Below are positions 32,319 to 44,041 of a stretch of DNA of 64,000 bases, piece after piece (the stretch's first letter is position 1; each line of letters starts with the position of its first letter). Source of the stretch: Odontesthes bonariensis (Eukaryota; Chordata; Actinopteri; Atheriniformes; Atherinopsidae); assembly GCF_027942865.1 (NCBI RefSeq), contig NC_134515.1, forward strand, positions 5,512,839 to 5,576,838, read 5' to 3'. A program made the position numbers and the translations under genes. The notes beneath the pieces are model-generated. The model had not been told where the DNA came from and ran no database searches. It worked only from the letters and a program-made list of their open reading frames with translations.

Positions 32319-34050
32319 ATGTGCTTTTCAAAACTACCACCACCACCACTCTCCCTGTTCTCTGTCTGGATATGATGACAAGAAAGCTGGAGACGTAATT
32401 ATTAGACATTTTATTTTTGATTGATGATAATAACAGCCAGAGAACAGACAGAGAGAAAAAGCTTCTATTTTCAGAGCAAAAACAAGAATAAAAGAACTCA
32501 ACATGATTATCATACCAACTACTTACAGTTTATCATCAGTTTATCTCTTTACTTTTAATTAGCTGGAGTGATGAGGACTTACCTTCTTGAAACATCTCTG
32601 TATATCCATCTCACTCACGGACTCTTGGTGATGCGCGCAGGAGCAGCTGCAGCCGCGGCCGCGGAGCGACATGATAAATCCCAGCCTTCAGTGTCGGAAT
32701 AGATTAGGTTTCCAGTGTCGTGCCAATGTATGGCGCACTACGTTAATCCAACAACCTGTAGTGTAAAACATCATAAACATCCTGCAGCCATTTGCTGTAG
32801 TAAAGAACAGTCTGTCGGAGCAGGTTTTTATCATCTTTATCCGGTGATCTTCAGCCATGCTACAGAATGTCTGTCTCTAAGATTAAGTGACGCATGACCA
32901 AAGATTACGCGTAAACAAGGCCAGTCTGCATACCTCATCACAACAAAAAAAGAAAACCCGGAAGAATTTATTTTTTTCAAATAAAACGTATATCAGTTAT
33001 AACCCGGAGCCTAACGTTTGGTAAAGATGTTACACATAAAGCGCTTGTTTTGCAGTTTTTTTTGCTTTACAGGCGAAGAACATCTGGATGAACCGATAAG
33101 AGATCATGGATCAGCCTGCCTGAGGCTGTGCTGGTCTGATTGGACCTGAAATTCTGGTGAACCCACCATTTCAATCGTCAATGAAATGAGCCGTTCACTT
33201 ATATTTGTTGTGAGAAAAGTTGACCCAAAGTCCCAGAACACTCTGCGTAATAATTCTTTGGAGACGGTTTGTTTATTCGGGGCACCGCCCCCATCAAAGG
33301 CTACTTCCTGTTCAACTTAAATTAATTAGGTAATGCAACATTATTATGAAACTAAAATCGATTACTCAAACAGCATGCATGGCAGGTAGTCTGTGAGCAT
33401 TTATACAGGCAGTAGTGGTTGCATTTGGTTCATGACTTACCGTGTAAATATGTTTCATGGGGAAGAGGCGTCCATGGAAGGAACAAGCCGGTGACCGGAG
33501 GCTGCTCTTTCATAGGTTCTGTCAAGATTCCAGACTGCGTCCAAGTCCGATCAATATGGTTTTAAGTTCTTTATCAAATGTGATTGATTCTAGACACTTC
33601 TCATTAAAAATCACACCCCTGGTATCCAAACATAAAGGTTGATTAAAGCCTTCGATCGCTTTATTTAAGATTTGCCAGACGTTTTAAAAGTAATTTGTAA
33701 TGTTAAGTTTAGCAAATTAAAGTAACTGTAATACCAAAAGATGTGTTTGTTGGCTCTTTTTTAAATAAAGGTAAATTAGGTTTTACAGTCAAAGAGGAGC
33801 CTGCATGAACATTTGTGGGTTTCCACGTGGAAGGACTGTCCACTCCGATACAGCGGTGTGCACGAGGGAGGAACACTACAGTCAGGGGAGACGTTTGGCC
33901 TTAACATCTGTTCTCCATCTTCTGAGGAGCAGACTTTCAGGGGCACACAGGTGGTGTCAGCCATGGATATTCAGGGATAAGGTGGATGTGGGTGTAGGCT
34001 CATTTAAACACCTGTTTGTTTAGTGTTTAAAATCGCTGTGATGATCTTAT

Positions 34051-34159
34051 ATGTATTTTTAATGCTTCTTACACTCCCTGTTGCAATGCTTTTATTTTAT
34101 GTAAAGCACTTTGAATTGTTTGAACATGAAATGTGCTATATACATAAATTTGATTTGAT
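34051..34159 (+). mobile_element. L2-like LINE 3' tail insertion, only in spacer A
   Basis: A 109-bp piece ending CATAAATTTGATTTGATT sits between TTAT repeats. The paralogous site in spacer C reads GATGATCTTATCTGTGTGAG without it (about 58561-58582), so this is a recent, strongly 5'-truncated insertion. Confidence 0.85.
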
Positions 34160-35422
34160 TTATCTGTGTGAGTTTTGTCCACATACTTAGTTGATCATAA
34201 TCTTTGTTAATAAAGTTTCATCCTCTTTTGCACCACATATCACATTTAACTAAAAAGAAATATTTTTAGAAAGCTGCAAGGAGCAAACTACAAACTCTAC
34301 ATCGGTAGATAAAGCACGCGTGCTTCAATGGGCTTTGAAAGGAAATATATAAGAAAAGCTGAAGGGACAATAAGAAAAATAAGCACAAACTTACTACAAA
34401 CTGACATCTTTAACAGCAACATCAGATTTGTTTTATATGAAAGATTTTCAACCAAACCACAACACCATGAAACTTTGTCTTTTTCTTTTTCGATTGGAGA
34501 CAATAATTGAGAGGGGCGGCTCCACTAAGGGCAAAATCATGCCATTTGTCTCCCAGTAAGAAGTCATATCCCTCATGGGTCTGTGAGAGGAACTTCCATC
34601 CTATTCTAACATCCAAGACAGTCTACAGCAGTAAAATCAATATGTTCGTTTGCACTGCGGCTGCAACAAATCAGCAAAAGCTGGTAAAATGCAGTAACAG
34701 CCGTTTCTGAGTGTCCTTTCAGTTCTGGATGCAAAGCCTGCTTTAAGCAGAGGTTAATAAAAACTTTTAGACTTTTCCTCGTTGTCCCACCAGGTAAATG
34801 CACGAGCACAGATCAGTCCCTGACAGTCGAACCACGAAGAGACCTTCAGCTGCCACCGAGCACAGGAACACCAAAAGCTTCCAGGTGTAGGTCGACTTCC
34901 AGGCTGTTCCAGGCATCAGTGGGTGCAATAAATCCAACCGTGCCCCGGTCATAAAGTGAACTGAAATGCATCCTGGTCAGATGCACATCAGTTTAAAAAA
35001 AAAAAAAGGCTAAAAGCCTTGGAGATCCTGTAGATCATTCCATGCAGTTTCAGTCTTTTTTCAATGCGACTCAAATTCAATTTAACATGTGATTCATCCA
35101 ACTGTTAATCGGGTCGCAGAGGCAACAGCTCCCTTATGTCATATAAAAATAATGATGTCACCATTATGTTAGGGAGGGAGAAACCGAAACATGAGGAATA
35201 AACCACATGCAAACATCTATGACAGCAACATCACGCTCAGCCCATAAAAATGTGACCAATCATGAGATTCTTCAACCTTTGTACTTTTCTTATGAACCCA
35301 GTTTGTACACATCGCAGTGTGTTTTTCACCATAAATGAGTTTTATACAGAACAGATTCACCAACTTTGTGCTGAATGGCTTTCAGTCCAAAACCTGGAGC
35401 AGCTCTAAAGTTGGAACATTAA

Positions 35423-36079
35423 AGGAGAACTGCGGTATTTTCAACATTAAGCCTCTTTTCTGAGTCGTCTGCAATGTTTTAGAACCCCCCTCACCGCTTT
35501 TTTGATGTTTACTGCTGTCTCCGGTATTTGCCTAATTTTGATTCTTCTCAACCTGCTTCAGAACGGCAAGTCATATGCATGTCCTAAAAGGTCCGTAAAA
35601 GCACCATAAACGTCCGTTTTCAAAATCATTAACTCACCGGAGTGATTACTGGTGTGCACTGGTAATCCATATCCAATTTCGTTGCGAAAAGTTGCTTCTG
35701 TCGTGTTTTATTTGGCAGCTCGTTCATGCTCGCACTATTTTCTTAGCGGTGGCGGAGTAATATCAACGAACATCCAGTACAAAATGTCAAATAAAACACG
35801 ACAGAAGCAACGTTTCGCAACGAAATTTGATATGGATTACCAGTGCACACCAGTAACCACTCCGGTGAGTTGATGATTTTGAAAACGAACGTTTATGGTG
35901 CTTTTACGGACCTTTTTGGACATGCGCATGACTTGCCGTTCTGAAGCAGGTTGAGATGAATCAAAATTAGGCAAATACCGGAGACAGCAGTAAACATCAA
36001 CAAAGCGGTGAGGGGGGTTCTAAAACATTGCAGACGACTCAGAAAAGAGGCTTAATGTTGAAAATACCGCAGTTCTCCT
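35423..36079. mobile_element. TTAA-flanked fold-back element, full palindrome
   Basis: It starts AGGAGAACTGCGG and ends CCGCAGTTCTCCT with arms of nearly 300 bp. TTAA flanks it (35419-35422 and 36080-36083). Spacers B and C carry the uninserted site (GGTACATTAAGTCATCG at about 52634-52650 and 62681-62697). A half copy is at 18497-18839. It has no transposase. TTAA targets fit piggyBac or Kolobok families. Confidence 0.93.
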
Positions 36080-36248
36080 TTAAGTCATCGATTAGCTTCT
36101 TCAGCAGTCACATGTCTCTCTTTATGATACACATCTACTCTAAATTTGATGAGATGAACAAGCCGTGCAGATTTTAGTCTGAACAGTGAGATCACTGTGA
36201 GATGATGGTCCTGACTGTGGTGGAGCTGGAGAATCTGCTTATTGATGT

Positions 36249-36254
36249 TTTATT
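36249..36254 (-). terminator. candidate polyadenylation signal of gene A
   Basis: AATAAA on the minus strand about 180 nt after the gene A stop codon. It is conserved in the paralogous regions near 52810 and 62855. Use is inferred. Confidence 0.35.
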
Positions 36255-36432
36255 CAGGACGCTGCAAAGACAATGTGCCAGCATCCAACTGCATCATAAC
36301 TGGATTCTGAAGCACATTTACTCTGCAGTGAACATATATGGTTGGGCTCAATTAAATATGGTGTAATACTGTGGAGGGAAATAAATTGACTTAAAGCACA
36401 AACAGTTTGGAGATTTACTGAGACATCAGTCA

Positions 36433-39400
36433 TTAAACATCTTCTGTCTCACCTTCTGCTGCTGCTGCTGGCCTCAAAGTCCCCTTTTCTTCTTCTCCTT
36501 CTGGATTCACTGACAGTATTGGTAATGGTTCGTCCTTTTTGGTTAAAAAAAAAAGAAGCTTAAATGAATTCATTTGATTAACAAAGTGTGGTAATAAAAG
36601 ACTGTTGAAGGAAAGTGAGAAACAAACAAACCTCTAATGGAGTTTCTTGACTCGCTTTTTTGTCTGTAAAACACAAAACATCTTACACACTGTCATGACT
36701 GGGCTGAAAGAATAAATTAGTAAATTAACAGAAATCTATTGTCCTCACCTCTGTTCGGATAGATCTTCTTTTTGCGGTAAAGTATATATAGGCCTGTTAG
36801 TAATAATACTACTAAAAAAACAACTGAAACAGCGACAGCAATTTCTGTCACTCTGGACGTATTTTCTCCACATTCTGCATCAGCTGAAGAAGTTCCTGCT
36901 TTTATCAGCTGAAGGTTTTCTGATTCACATCTGGAATGACAGAGGGACGTTATTTAAAGATGATGTTCAGATGCAACCGATTCCCTGCTGTTCCAGGAGA
37001 TTAAAGGTGTTCACGCCTGTGATGAGGAACTACTTACTGAGTGTGTGGCTGACAAGATGTTAATGTTCCATCTGAAAATGTTCCACTGCTGCAGGCAGAG
37101 CACTCAGAGTCTGTGGAGGCTGTTCCTGAACAATCACAGATCATATGTGGAAAACAGTTCAGCACACTGTTTAAAACTCAGCTCTGATCCTGAACTCATG
37201 TGACCTTTAATGTGAACGTTAGAAAACACACCTCTGCTGCTGATGTATTGTCCCGGGTCACAACTCTTGTGTTTCTGAGCTTCTGCACAGCCACTTTTTG
37301 TAGGGTCAACACAGAAGAATCCCTCCATTGTTCCACAAACTGTATCTGATGTTGGTGCACAGCTCTGCTTTACCTTCAGCCCTGAACCCGTGAACACAAG
37401 CACAGGTTATGATACAGACACAAAACTTTCTGTTATCTGATATAAAACATGGTTTTAGTCTGACGCAACAGCTTATCTGGGTTATAAATTCTTAAGTAAA
37501 ACCCACAGAAATGTTGACATGGATATAGGACTGCCTGTACATTTACCTGAATCACAAGTAGTGCATGGAACACAGTTCTTCAATCCATTCGGTTTGTCCA
37601 TATATGTTCCCTCTGTGCAGGGAAGACACGACGTGCTTTTGATCTCTGTGCAGTCTGTTTTGACTCGACTTCCTGTTGGAAAGCAAAGGATTTTAATCTG
37701 AGTAATCTTATTACTGAAATAAAATATGTAATATTATGTTTATGCATTCTATTTATTTATTTAGTCATTTATTATTATTATCATTATCATTGTTGTTGTC
37801 TAATATACAATCATTGTAAATATTTAATTTTCTTTTAGCTACTTGACTAATTCGAATAAAGTATTTTTCTATTCTATTTAACAGACGCTCTTATCCAAAT
37901 CAACTTACAAATGAGGATTTAACAATGCAGCTAGCATCAAAGCTAACAATAAGCTACGTAGAAGGAAGCTGATGGGATGACAGGGTAGAGATAGAGTGCA
38001 TGCACAGAGGGAAGTACAGGGAAGGAGATGCTCTCTGATTCAGGGACGCCCCTGTTCTGGTAGCGCTCGGCAGGTCATTCCACCATCATGGAACGACACA
38101 TGAAAAGAGTCTGGATGGTCTTCAGTGTGGTGTAGGCGCTGTTAGACGACAATCCTTTAAACGACCGGAGTGACCGAGTCGTGATGTCAGCCTGTGAGAG
38201 AGCATTCAGCTAGATGGGAGCCGTTCCATTAAGGACTCTCGGCCTGATCTTGTTTAATAATGCAAAGCGGCAAGATCGAGCAACGAAGCCAACATGATCT
38301 TTAAAGGTCAGTAAAGGCCTCGGTATGCTTCTCCATAGCTATCTGTCAATCCGACTCCGTGGTCATGCAGAGGCTATTAAATTAAACCTTTCAAAGTTCT
38401 CCGTCGGGATGTCGGATATGCAAGGCAGTTCACCTCCTGATCAGTAGGCGGCGCTACGTTAGACGACCCAATCTCGCAATCTTGTCTATGGTGAAAGTGG
38501 TTGATTGGTTGTTCATCTTCCGGCTCCGTTCCACTCCTCACTTCGAACGATGGCGACCGACAGAGAAAGACTGTTGTTGGAGTTGGAGCTTGTTGATGTT
38601 GAAATGCAAATACTTTTGACCAAATGTTGACCGGCACACAGTAAACTCTTTCAGAAATGGCGGCGTTGTTGTTCTGAGAGGAAGGAGCTAAACCGGGAAA
38701 GTGATTCCAGAATAGATTTTGTTAGCCGACCAATCACAACCCTTGCGGTCTCCGCGAGTCTCTGTCGCCTCGACGGATAGATAGATAGGAATGTTGGCCG
38801 ACGCACACAAGTGACGGAGAGCGTCTCCGTGGCCTTTCCCGGACGACTATAAATCAGGCTTTAGTCATCAATCATGAAACCCAAGTTTGTAGCTTCCTTT
38901 GATGGAGCAAGAGATAGAGATTCAGTTTGGATGCAGATGCTGTGGTGTACGGTTGGTTTGGCTGGGAAGATGAGCAGTTCGGTTTTAGAGAGGTTTAGTT
39001 GGAGGTGATGGGCTTTCATCCATTTCGATATGTCAGAGAGACGTTCTGAGATTCGTGCTGAGACCGTGTGGTCGTCGGGTGGGAACGACACATAGAGCTG
39101 GGTATCGTCAGCATAGCAGCGGTATGAGAAGCCCAGCGATGTTGTATATGGCAAAAGGAAGAGGTCCCAGTACTGAACCTTGGGGTATGCCTGTGGCGAG
39201 GTGTTGAGCTGCAGAAGTGTGACCAAGCCAGGATACTTTGAATGACCGACCTGTGAGGTATGATTCAAACCAGGAGTGAGCTCATCCTGTGATGCCCACG
39301 CTGGAGATCATGGACTAAAGGATGCCGTGGTTGACTGTGTCAAATGCAGCCGATAAGTTGAGCAGGATAAGTACTGAGTACTTAAGCAGAAAGAAAACAG

Positions 39401-39542
39401 GAGCAGAACACGAGTAAAAACCAAAGAGATGACGAGTTAGTCTCTCACCGGGGGGACACATGGGACAGCATTCGCCTTCAATTTTATACTCTGATGGATG
39501 ACATGTGACAGCATGGACAGAGAACGCTCTCAGCACAACCAT
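36433..39542 (-). CDS. TNFRSF14 (HVEM)-like membrane receptor, gene A
   Basis: Seven coding exons join in frame: 39449-39542, 37547-37672, 37232-37381, 37038-37125, 36749-36930, 36632-36663 and 36433-36534 (774 nt, 257 aa). Cysteine-rich domains: CHPSEYKIEGECCPMC, then TYMDKPNGLKNCVPCTTC, then the SDTVC...CDPGQYI block, then SECSACSSGTFSDGTLTSC, in the order and spacing of HVEM. An N-T-S site is at about residue 176, a membrane helix at about 183-204 (EIAVAVSVVFLVVLLLTGLY), and KKK begins a 53-aa acidic tail. The start codon is the first three bases of its exon. The hydrophobic N-terminus is short (MVVLRAFSVHAVTC), so the signal peptide is weak. The last acceptor (AACCAAAAAG) is unusual. HVEM-type receptors tune lymphocyte activation at the cell surface; that role is inferred by family. 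Confidence 0.87.
37876..39370 (-). mobile_element. LINE in intron 2 of gene A
   Basis: From right to left on the minus strand: LILLNLSAAFDTVNHGIL (polymerase block at about 39370-39315), CYADDTQLYVSFPPDDH (catalytic YADD), and LNLSKTELLIFPAKPT. The 3' end is AGTTGATTTGGATAAGAGCG at about 37880-37900. Frames are broken. A MITE (38310-38857) splits it. It shares its 3' tail family with the LINE at 51330-52397. Its upstream end lies only about 80 bp from gene A exon 2. Confidence 0.8.
38310..38857. mobile_element. Harbinger-like MITE nested in the intronic LINE
   Basis: It interrupts LINE sequence. The ends are loosely inverted (AGGCCTCGGTATGCTTCTCC on the left; AAGCCTGATTTATAGTCGTCC on the reverse of the right). 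Internal blocks such as CGACGCACACAAGTGACGG and TAGGCGGCGCTACGTTAGA look like common teleost Harbinger-derived MITEs. Ends are approximate. Confidence 0.55.
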
Positions 39543-40040
39543 CTGTGAGGAGGAAGAACAGTTTTTCATTATGACTGAAGTTTTCTTTTACTGACACCAT
39601 ATTTATTCTGTTTTAAAGCAATGATGGAGAAATAAAGACTAGAAGACACCAGATATGTTCCCTCATCCTTTCTTTAAGGTCAGTCAGTATTGTTATTTCA
39701 TTTGAAGTATTTCAGAGGTTCTTTTCACTTCTTCTAAGGTCTCAGTTAAACCCAACTCCGCCCACACCGATTCATTTCTATTCATTTGATTTAATTTTAT
39801 TTGCTATTTATGGGATGAAATCAAACTGAGAAAATTAGATTTTCCATCATGAGTCAGAGGTGCTGGTTTCCGTGACGATAACACGAGTAAAGATGGAGGT
39901 AGTTAACAAGTACATAAAAAAAAAAAGAATAAAAAGATCATACAACCCCCGACATGCACATGGTGTTACTTCATGAAACCGCTCGTTAAAATAAACCCAC
40001 CAACACCTCCATACGCCCACTTTCACATTGCATTGAGGCC

Positions 40041-40430
40041 TGTCGGAGCCATTTGTTATTTTGTAATATTTGGCTCACTTATTATTTAGTTATCTTTTGG
40101 GAGGTTAGTTTGGGGAATACACCTTTTTAGTTGTTTATGATATTTAGTATTGTTTGAGTTCATTTGGGTATTTAACTATGCTTTTATTTTGAAGGCACTG
40201 GGAACCTGGGAGGGCTAATGTTTTTTTTTTCTTTTATCAGGGCAAGAGAGGCGGCGAAGGCCCATTGCTCTTTGTTCGTTTTGAACAATAAACCTGGACT
40301 CATAGACAATGGACTCATTTATCCTGCGTAAATTCCCTCCCTTGGTGTCTCAGTGGCCGTTTGATTTGATTTAGTTTATTATGGTTTTGATGTTTTTGAT
40401 TATTGACACTGAGGACAAATAGCCACTACA
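40041..40430 (+). mobile_element. solo LTR in the 5' intron of gene A
   Basis: Runs from TGTCGGAGCCATTTG to CCACTACA (390 bp), with flanks AGGCC and GGGCC (one mismatch). An empty version of the surrounding repeat at about 58655-58790 reads CATTGAGCCCCTTTT. It is related to the LTRs at 29650-30516 and 51975-52371. An AATAAA signal is near 40287. Confidence 0.8.
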
Positions 40431-41751
40431 GGGCCCTTTTGAAGACTTAGCAGCAGCTTTAATCTTTCATTTTCACTGAATTTTGTTGGATTAATGCCAT
40501 TATGGATAACTCAATGCGCCAGTAAGCATGTATAAAAAAAGTACCTATGAAAGTGAACCAGCATGCTAAGAAGTGGAACCTTCCCAAAGTTAAATGCATT
40601 CATTATCAGAACACCTCCACACTTCCTGCTGTGACATATCAGAGTGTCTGCTGTCTACTTCCTGTAACAGGGAACGTTACCAGCACAGATGCAGCTGCTG
40701 TCAAAGCTTTTCCTCTTAAAGTCATTTTATGATGCAGGTTTAAAGTTTCCTGCAGCTGGTAACACCATCTCACTGAGATTTGGGATGAAATTAGTCGGAA
40801 TGACAAAATCCACCGGCGACAATCTGCAAAGAAAAAAGAAATCACACATAAGCTGCATGAACCCACAGGGACTCTGGTTACTGTGGGGGACTGGTTAACA
40901 GCCTGAAACTTGAGCTGCAAACGTTGTTCATTTCACTTTGCTTTAGAGACAAAGAGAAAATCAATCTGCCACGAAGCTTATACAGCTCATAGTTCTGCTC
41001 AAAGTTCACATGAGTGTAACTTTATCTGTTTCTTTCCTGCCACAGTCTGTTCTGCTCTTTATGTAACTGAAACTAAGTTTTCAGAGCTCAGCTTGATTTA
41101 AAGATTAGATTAGAAGAACAAACATTATTGTAGCACATTTTTAAATACTGGTTTAACCTCTGCACAGAAATCTAAACATAAAAATATAATGTAAAAACGC
41201 TCTGTTTACTCAGGTTGTTTGTTCCTGTGTTTCAACATGATGAAAAGGTCACATGACATACTTAGTTGACTTTTCCCGTCATATATTTGAACCAACTCTG
41301 AGACTGAAAGGTTAAACAGCCTGAACTGGTTTTCAAATAGCTCTCTCTTACAAAACTCTAACCCCACCCTAAAGAGATTTCCTGTAGAACAACCCTCTGA
41401 ACTCTTTTATCAAACAACACTCAGTATATTCCGTCGCAAAGCTGAGACCTTCTCTGTACATTTCCCGTTTAAATGTATGTGCTCTGCAGCTATAAACTGA
41501 AACATCAGACTGCTGTATTCTCCCACATCTTTAGTTCGTCTGAACACGGAAACATTTCAACCACAGCTGCAGTTCTTTCTTCTCTAAAACGCTGGGTTAA
41601 AAACACTTCCTGCGTCGCAGTTTTGTGTTGCTCCTGGAACATTAAATCATTTTTACTGGCTTCATAACATCGAGCTGATGACCGAACTGTTGCTGATCAG
41701 AACAGACTGTTTAATAAGCCTTAAAAACACAGAGTGATGCAGAACTCTTAC

Positions 41752-41836
41752 CGTGGATGGTGCAAAACATATCACTTTAATGCGTCTCACGCTCAGTTAA
41801 AGTGTCGTCGGAAACGTTCTTCTGTGAAGAATAGTC
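41752..41836 (-). other. 5'UTR exon of gene A
   Basis: The minus strand shows an acceptor (CCCCTTTTTTCAG), an 85-nt block and a donor (CACG then GTAAGAG). The same arrangement is conserved at 48587-48660 and 53842-53934, which supports a real internal non-coding exon. A first exon must lie further upstream. This copy alone has an ATG near its end; when spliced to exon 39449-39542 it opens a short reading in another frame, a possible uORF. Confidence 0.65.
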
Positions 41837-41849
41837 CTGAAAAAAGGGG

Positions 41850-43221
41850 CACATTTCATTAATTTTCTTTTCGTTTCATCTGAGAACGAAGCAAGACTAG
41901 ACCTGCTCCTCTTGTGTAACTGACAGCGATCAAGCCCGCCCTCACAGTTTCATACAGTAATCTTCCTACTTTCTGTGCTGTGCGCGCATACTTTCAGTTT
42001 TACGGCATTAACGTTTGAACGCACACATTTCTTCTGATAAAATTCCACTTTTAAGAAGGTTATATATATTATTTACACAAAACAATATAAAACAAACTCG
42101 GGAATCATGGCTTCGAATTTCAAAATGAGATCAAAATATTTTTCTTTTTTTAACCTTCATTTCATTCATGGCCGTGTCCAGCTGCACAAACAAATCACAC
42201 ATTGTTCTGAAAATGGAAATATTATTGAGAGAACATGTAATTCTTTGGAGCTACTTTCTTTGTTCTGCAAATATGACCAAGATTAGACTCCAGGACGCAC
42301 AACAAAAGAACTATAGTTACCATGATGTCATGATAAAGAATCCAATGATGCGTAATATCAGTTGATCCTGAAAAGCATTTAAAGACAATCAGAGCGTTTT
42401 TTGTTGCCTGTTGACTTTCCAAACCGTGGAAAAAAAACTTTTGTATTACAAAAGTAACTACTTGAGTGCCAGTTAATACCCAAATTACTCGAAAATAACC
42501 TATTGAGTTGAAATAATTTGTTGACAGCTTTTTTAACCATCACAGAGCACGGAGCGAATTTAAACTTGAATACCGTAATACTAAATATATGCGCACAGCA
42601 AAGGATATAAAAAGCGGACTTTGACCGCAGTTACTGAACTTGTTTGTCACTTAAGCAAGCTCAATGTTATTCAGGATTCATATCATAGAATCATATCATA
42701 CTAAGCATTATATGATTCTTTATATTTTTGTTAAAGTAAAGTGTGTTTACAAACTACAAATATTTGGTTTGATTCTGAACAACTTATTGAAACAAAAAAT
42801 AAGAGATCAGCCATTATACATTATACATTATACGTGTGGGAGAAGATAATTAAATTTACTGATCTGTGACTTAACTTTAATTATCAGGAAAGACAGGGGA
42901 ATCCCACATGCTTCATACTTTCACTTTCAAATTTAATCAGATTTATATCACTAACAGCTAGTTTTATTTTTCTTTTCACAGCCAGAAATCATGTAAACAT
43001 CTCTAAAATAGTCCTTTTAAAAACTAATAATAACTATGATAACATTTGGCTCACCCGGTGAGCAGATTTGATTTGATTTGATAAGGTTCATGACCTCATG
43101 TAGCTACGGTGGCCCTGAAGGGCAAAACAAAAATGTCTCTGGGGCCGGAGTCACGTGTCTGCAGAAAGTAGGAGCGCAGGTGGAGAGTATCAACATTCAT
43201 GCTACCATTGACCACAGCATC
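41850..43221. other. upstream region of gene A, no further gene seen
   Basis: 41850-42060 is conserved with the flanks of the other two 5'UTR exons (GACAGCGATCAAGCC and TGTGCTGTGCGCGCATAC). A reversed piece of the last motif recurs at about 42570-42606. The rest is A/T-rich. Confidence 0.45.
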
Positions 43222-44041
43222 TCAGGCAGGCTGAGCTCTGGACTCTGACTGGACCGTTGCAGCACCTTGATTCTTCTCTTCTTCACACATTCTGCTGTAG
43301 ATCTGCTGCTGTGTTTGGGATCTTTGTCCTGCTGATGAGCCAGTTTCAGCCCAGCTTTGACTCACATCTGACTCTAGAACACTTTGGTATCCAGAGGAGT
43401 TCATGGTGGACTCGATGACTGCGAGGTGCCCAGGTCCTGTGGCTGCAGAACCAGCCCAGATCATCAGCCCTCCACCACCGTGCTTGACAGCTGGTGTGAG
43501 GTGTTTGTGCTGATATGCTGTGTTTGGTTTCCTCCAAACGTGCTGCTGAGCATTATGAGCAAACATCTCCACTTTGGTCTGCTCTGTCCAAAGGACATTG
43601 TTCCAGAAGTCTTGTGGTTTGTTCAGATGCAGCTTTGCAAACCTAAGCTGTGCTGCCATGTTCTTTTTAGAGAGAAGAGGCTTTCTCCTGCAGCCCTTCC
43701 ACACAAGCCATGCCTGTTCAGCCTGTTTCTAACTGTGCTGTCATGAACTTTAACCTTTAACATGCTGACTGAGGCCCGCAGAGTCTGAGATGTAGCTCTT
43801 GGGTTTCTGACCTTGGGGTGACCTTGCTGGGACGTCCACTCCTGGGAAGATTGACAGCTGTCCTGAATGTTTTCCACTTGTGAATAATCTTTCTCTCTGT
43901 AGAACGATGGACTCCAGATAGTTTGATTTGGAAGCAGCAGCTAATGATGCCGGGAGAGTCCTTGTAAACAGCTTGTTTCAATCTCAACACTCTCAGTATC
44001 AGCTGAGTTGGGAGGGGAAGCAGGAAAATGTGGTATGACAT
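43222..44041 (-). pseudogene. Tc1-like transposase, frameshifted
   Basis: Across three frames on the minus strand the order is intact: STERKIIHKWKTF and VNLPRSGRPSKVTPRS (HTH region), VHDSTVRNRLNRHGLCG, then RKPLLSKKNMAAQLRFAKLH and DFWNNVLWTEQTKVEMF, HGGGGLMIWAG, QQDKDPKHSS and finally a PEMLW block. At least three frame changes occur. The first catalytic Asp (usually W-x-D-E/Q-T/S-K) reads Glu (WTEQTK). The second Asp and last Glu are present in other frames. It cannot encode an active enzyme. No terminal repeats could be delimited. Confidence 0.85.

Larger units (their letters stand above)
28931..36432. repeat. segmental duplication unit, spacer A (downstream of gene A)
   Basis: From GATTTATACTGTTAAAGGGC onward this block is collinear with 54176-63030, with high identity broken by one-sided insertions. 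Specific to this copy are the solo LTR (29650-30516), an L2 tail (34051-34159) and a TTAA fold-back (35423-36079). Part of it is also present at 50726-53609. The block ends at the last exon of a TNFRSF14-like gene in each case, so gene and spacer were duplicated together. Confidence 0.9.

Noticed and set aside
33776-33964. 62-codon cysteine-rich ORF (MADTTCVPLKVCSSEDGEQM...), repeated at 58300-58488
   Set aside because: Conservation is explained by the recent spacer duplication. The reading has no signal peptide, splice sites or TNFR spacing.
43384-43746. 120-codon forward ORF
   Set aside because: It is antisense to the Tc1 transposase relic, whose motifs are clear on the other strand.
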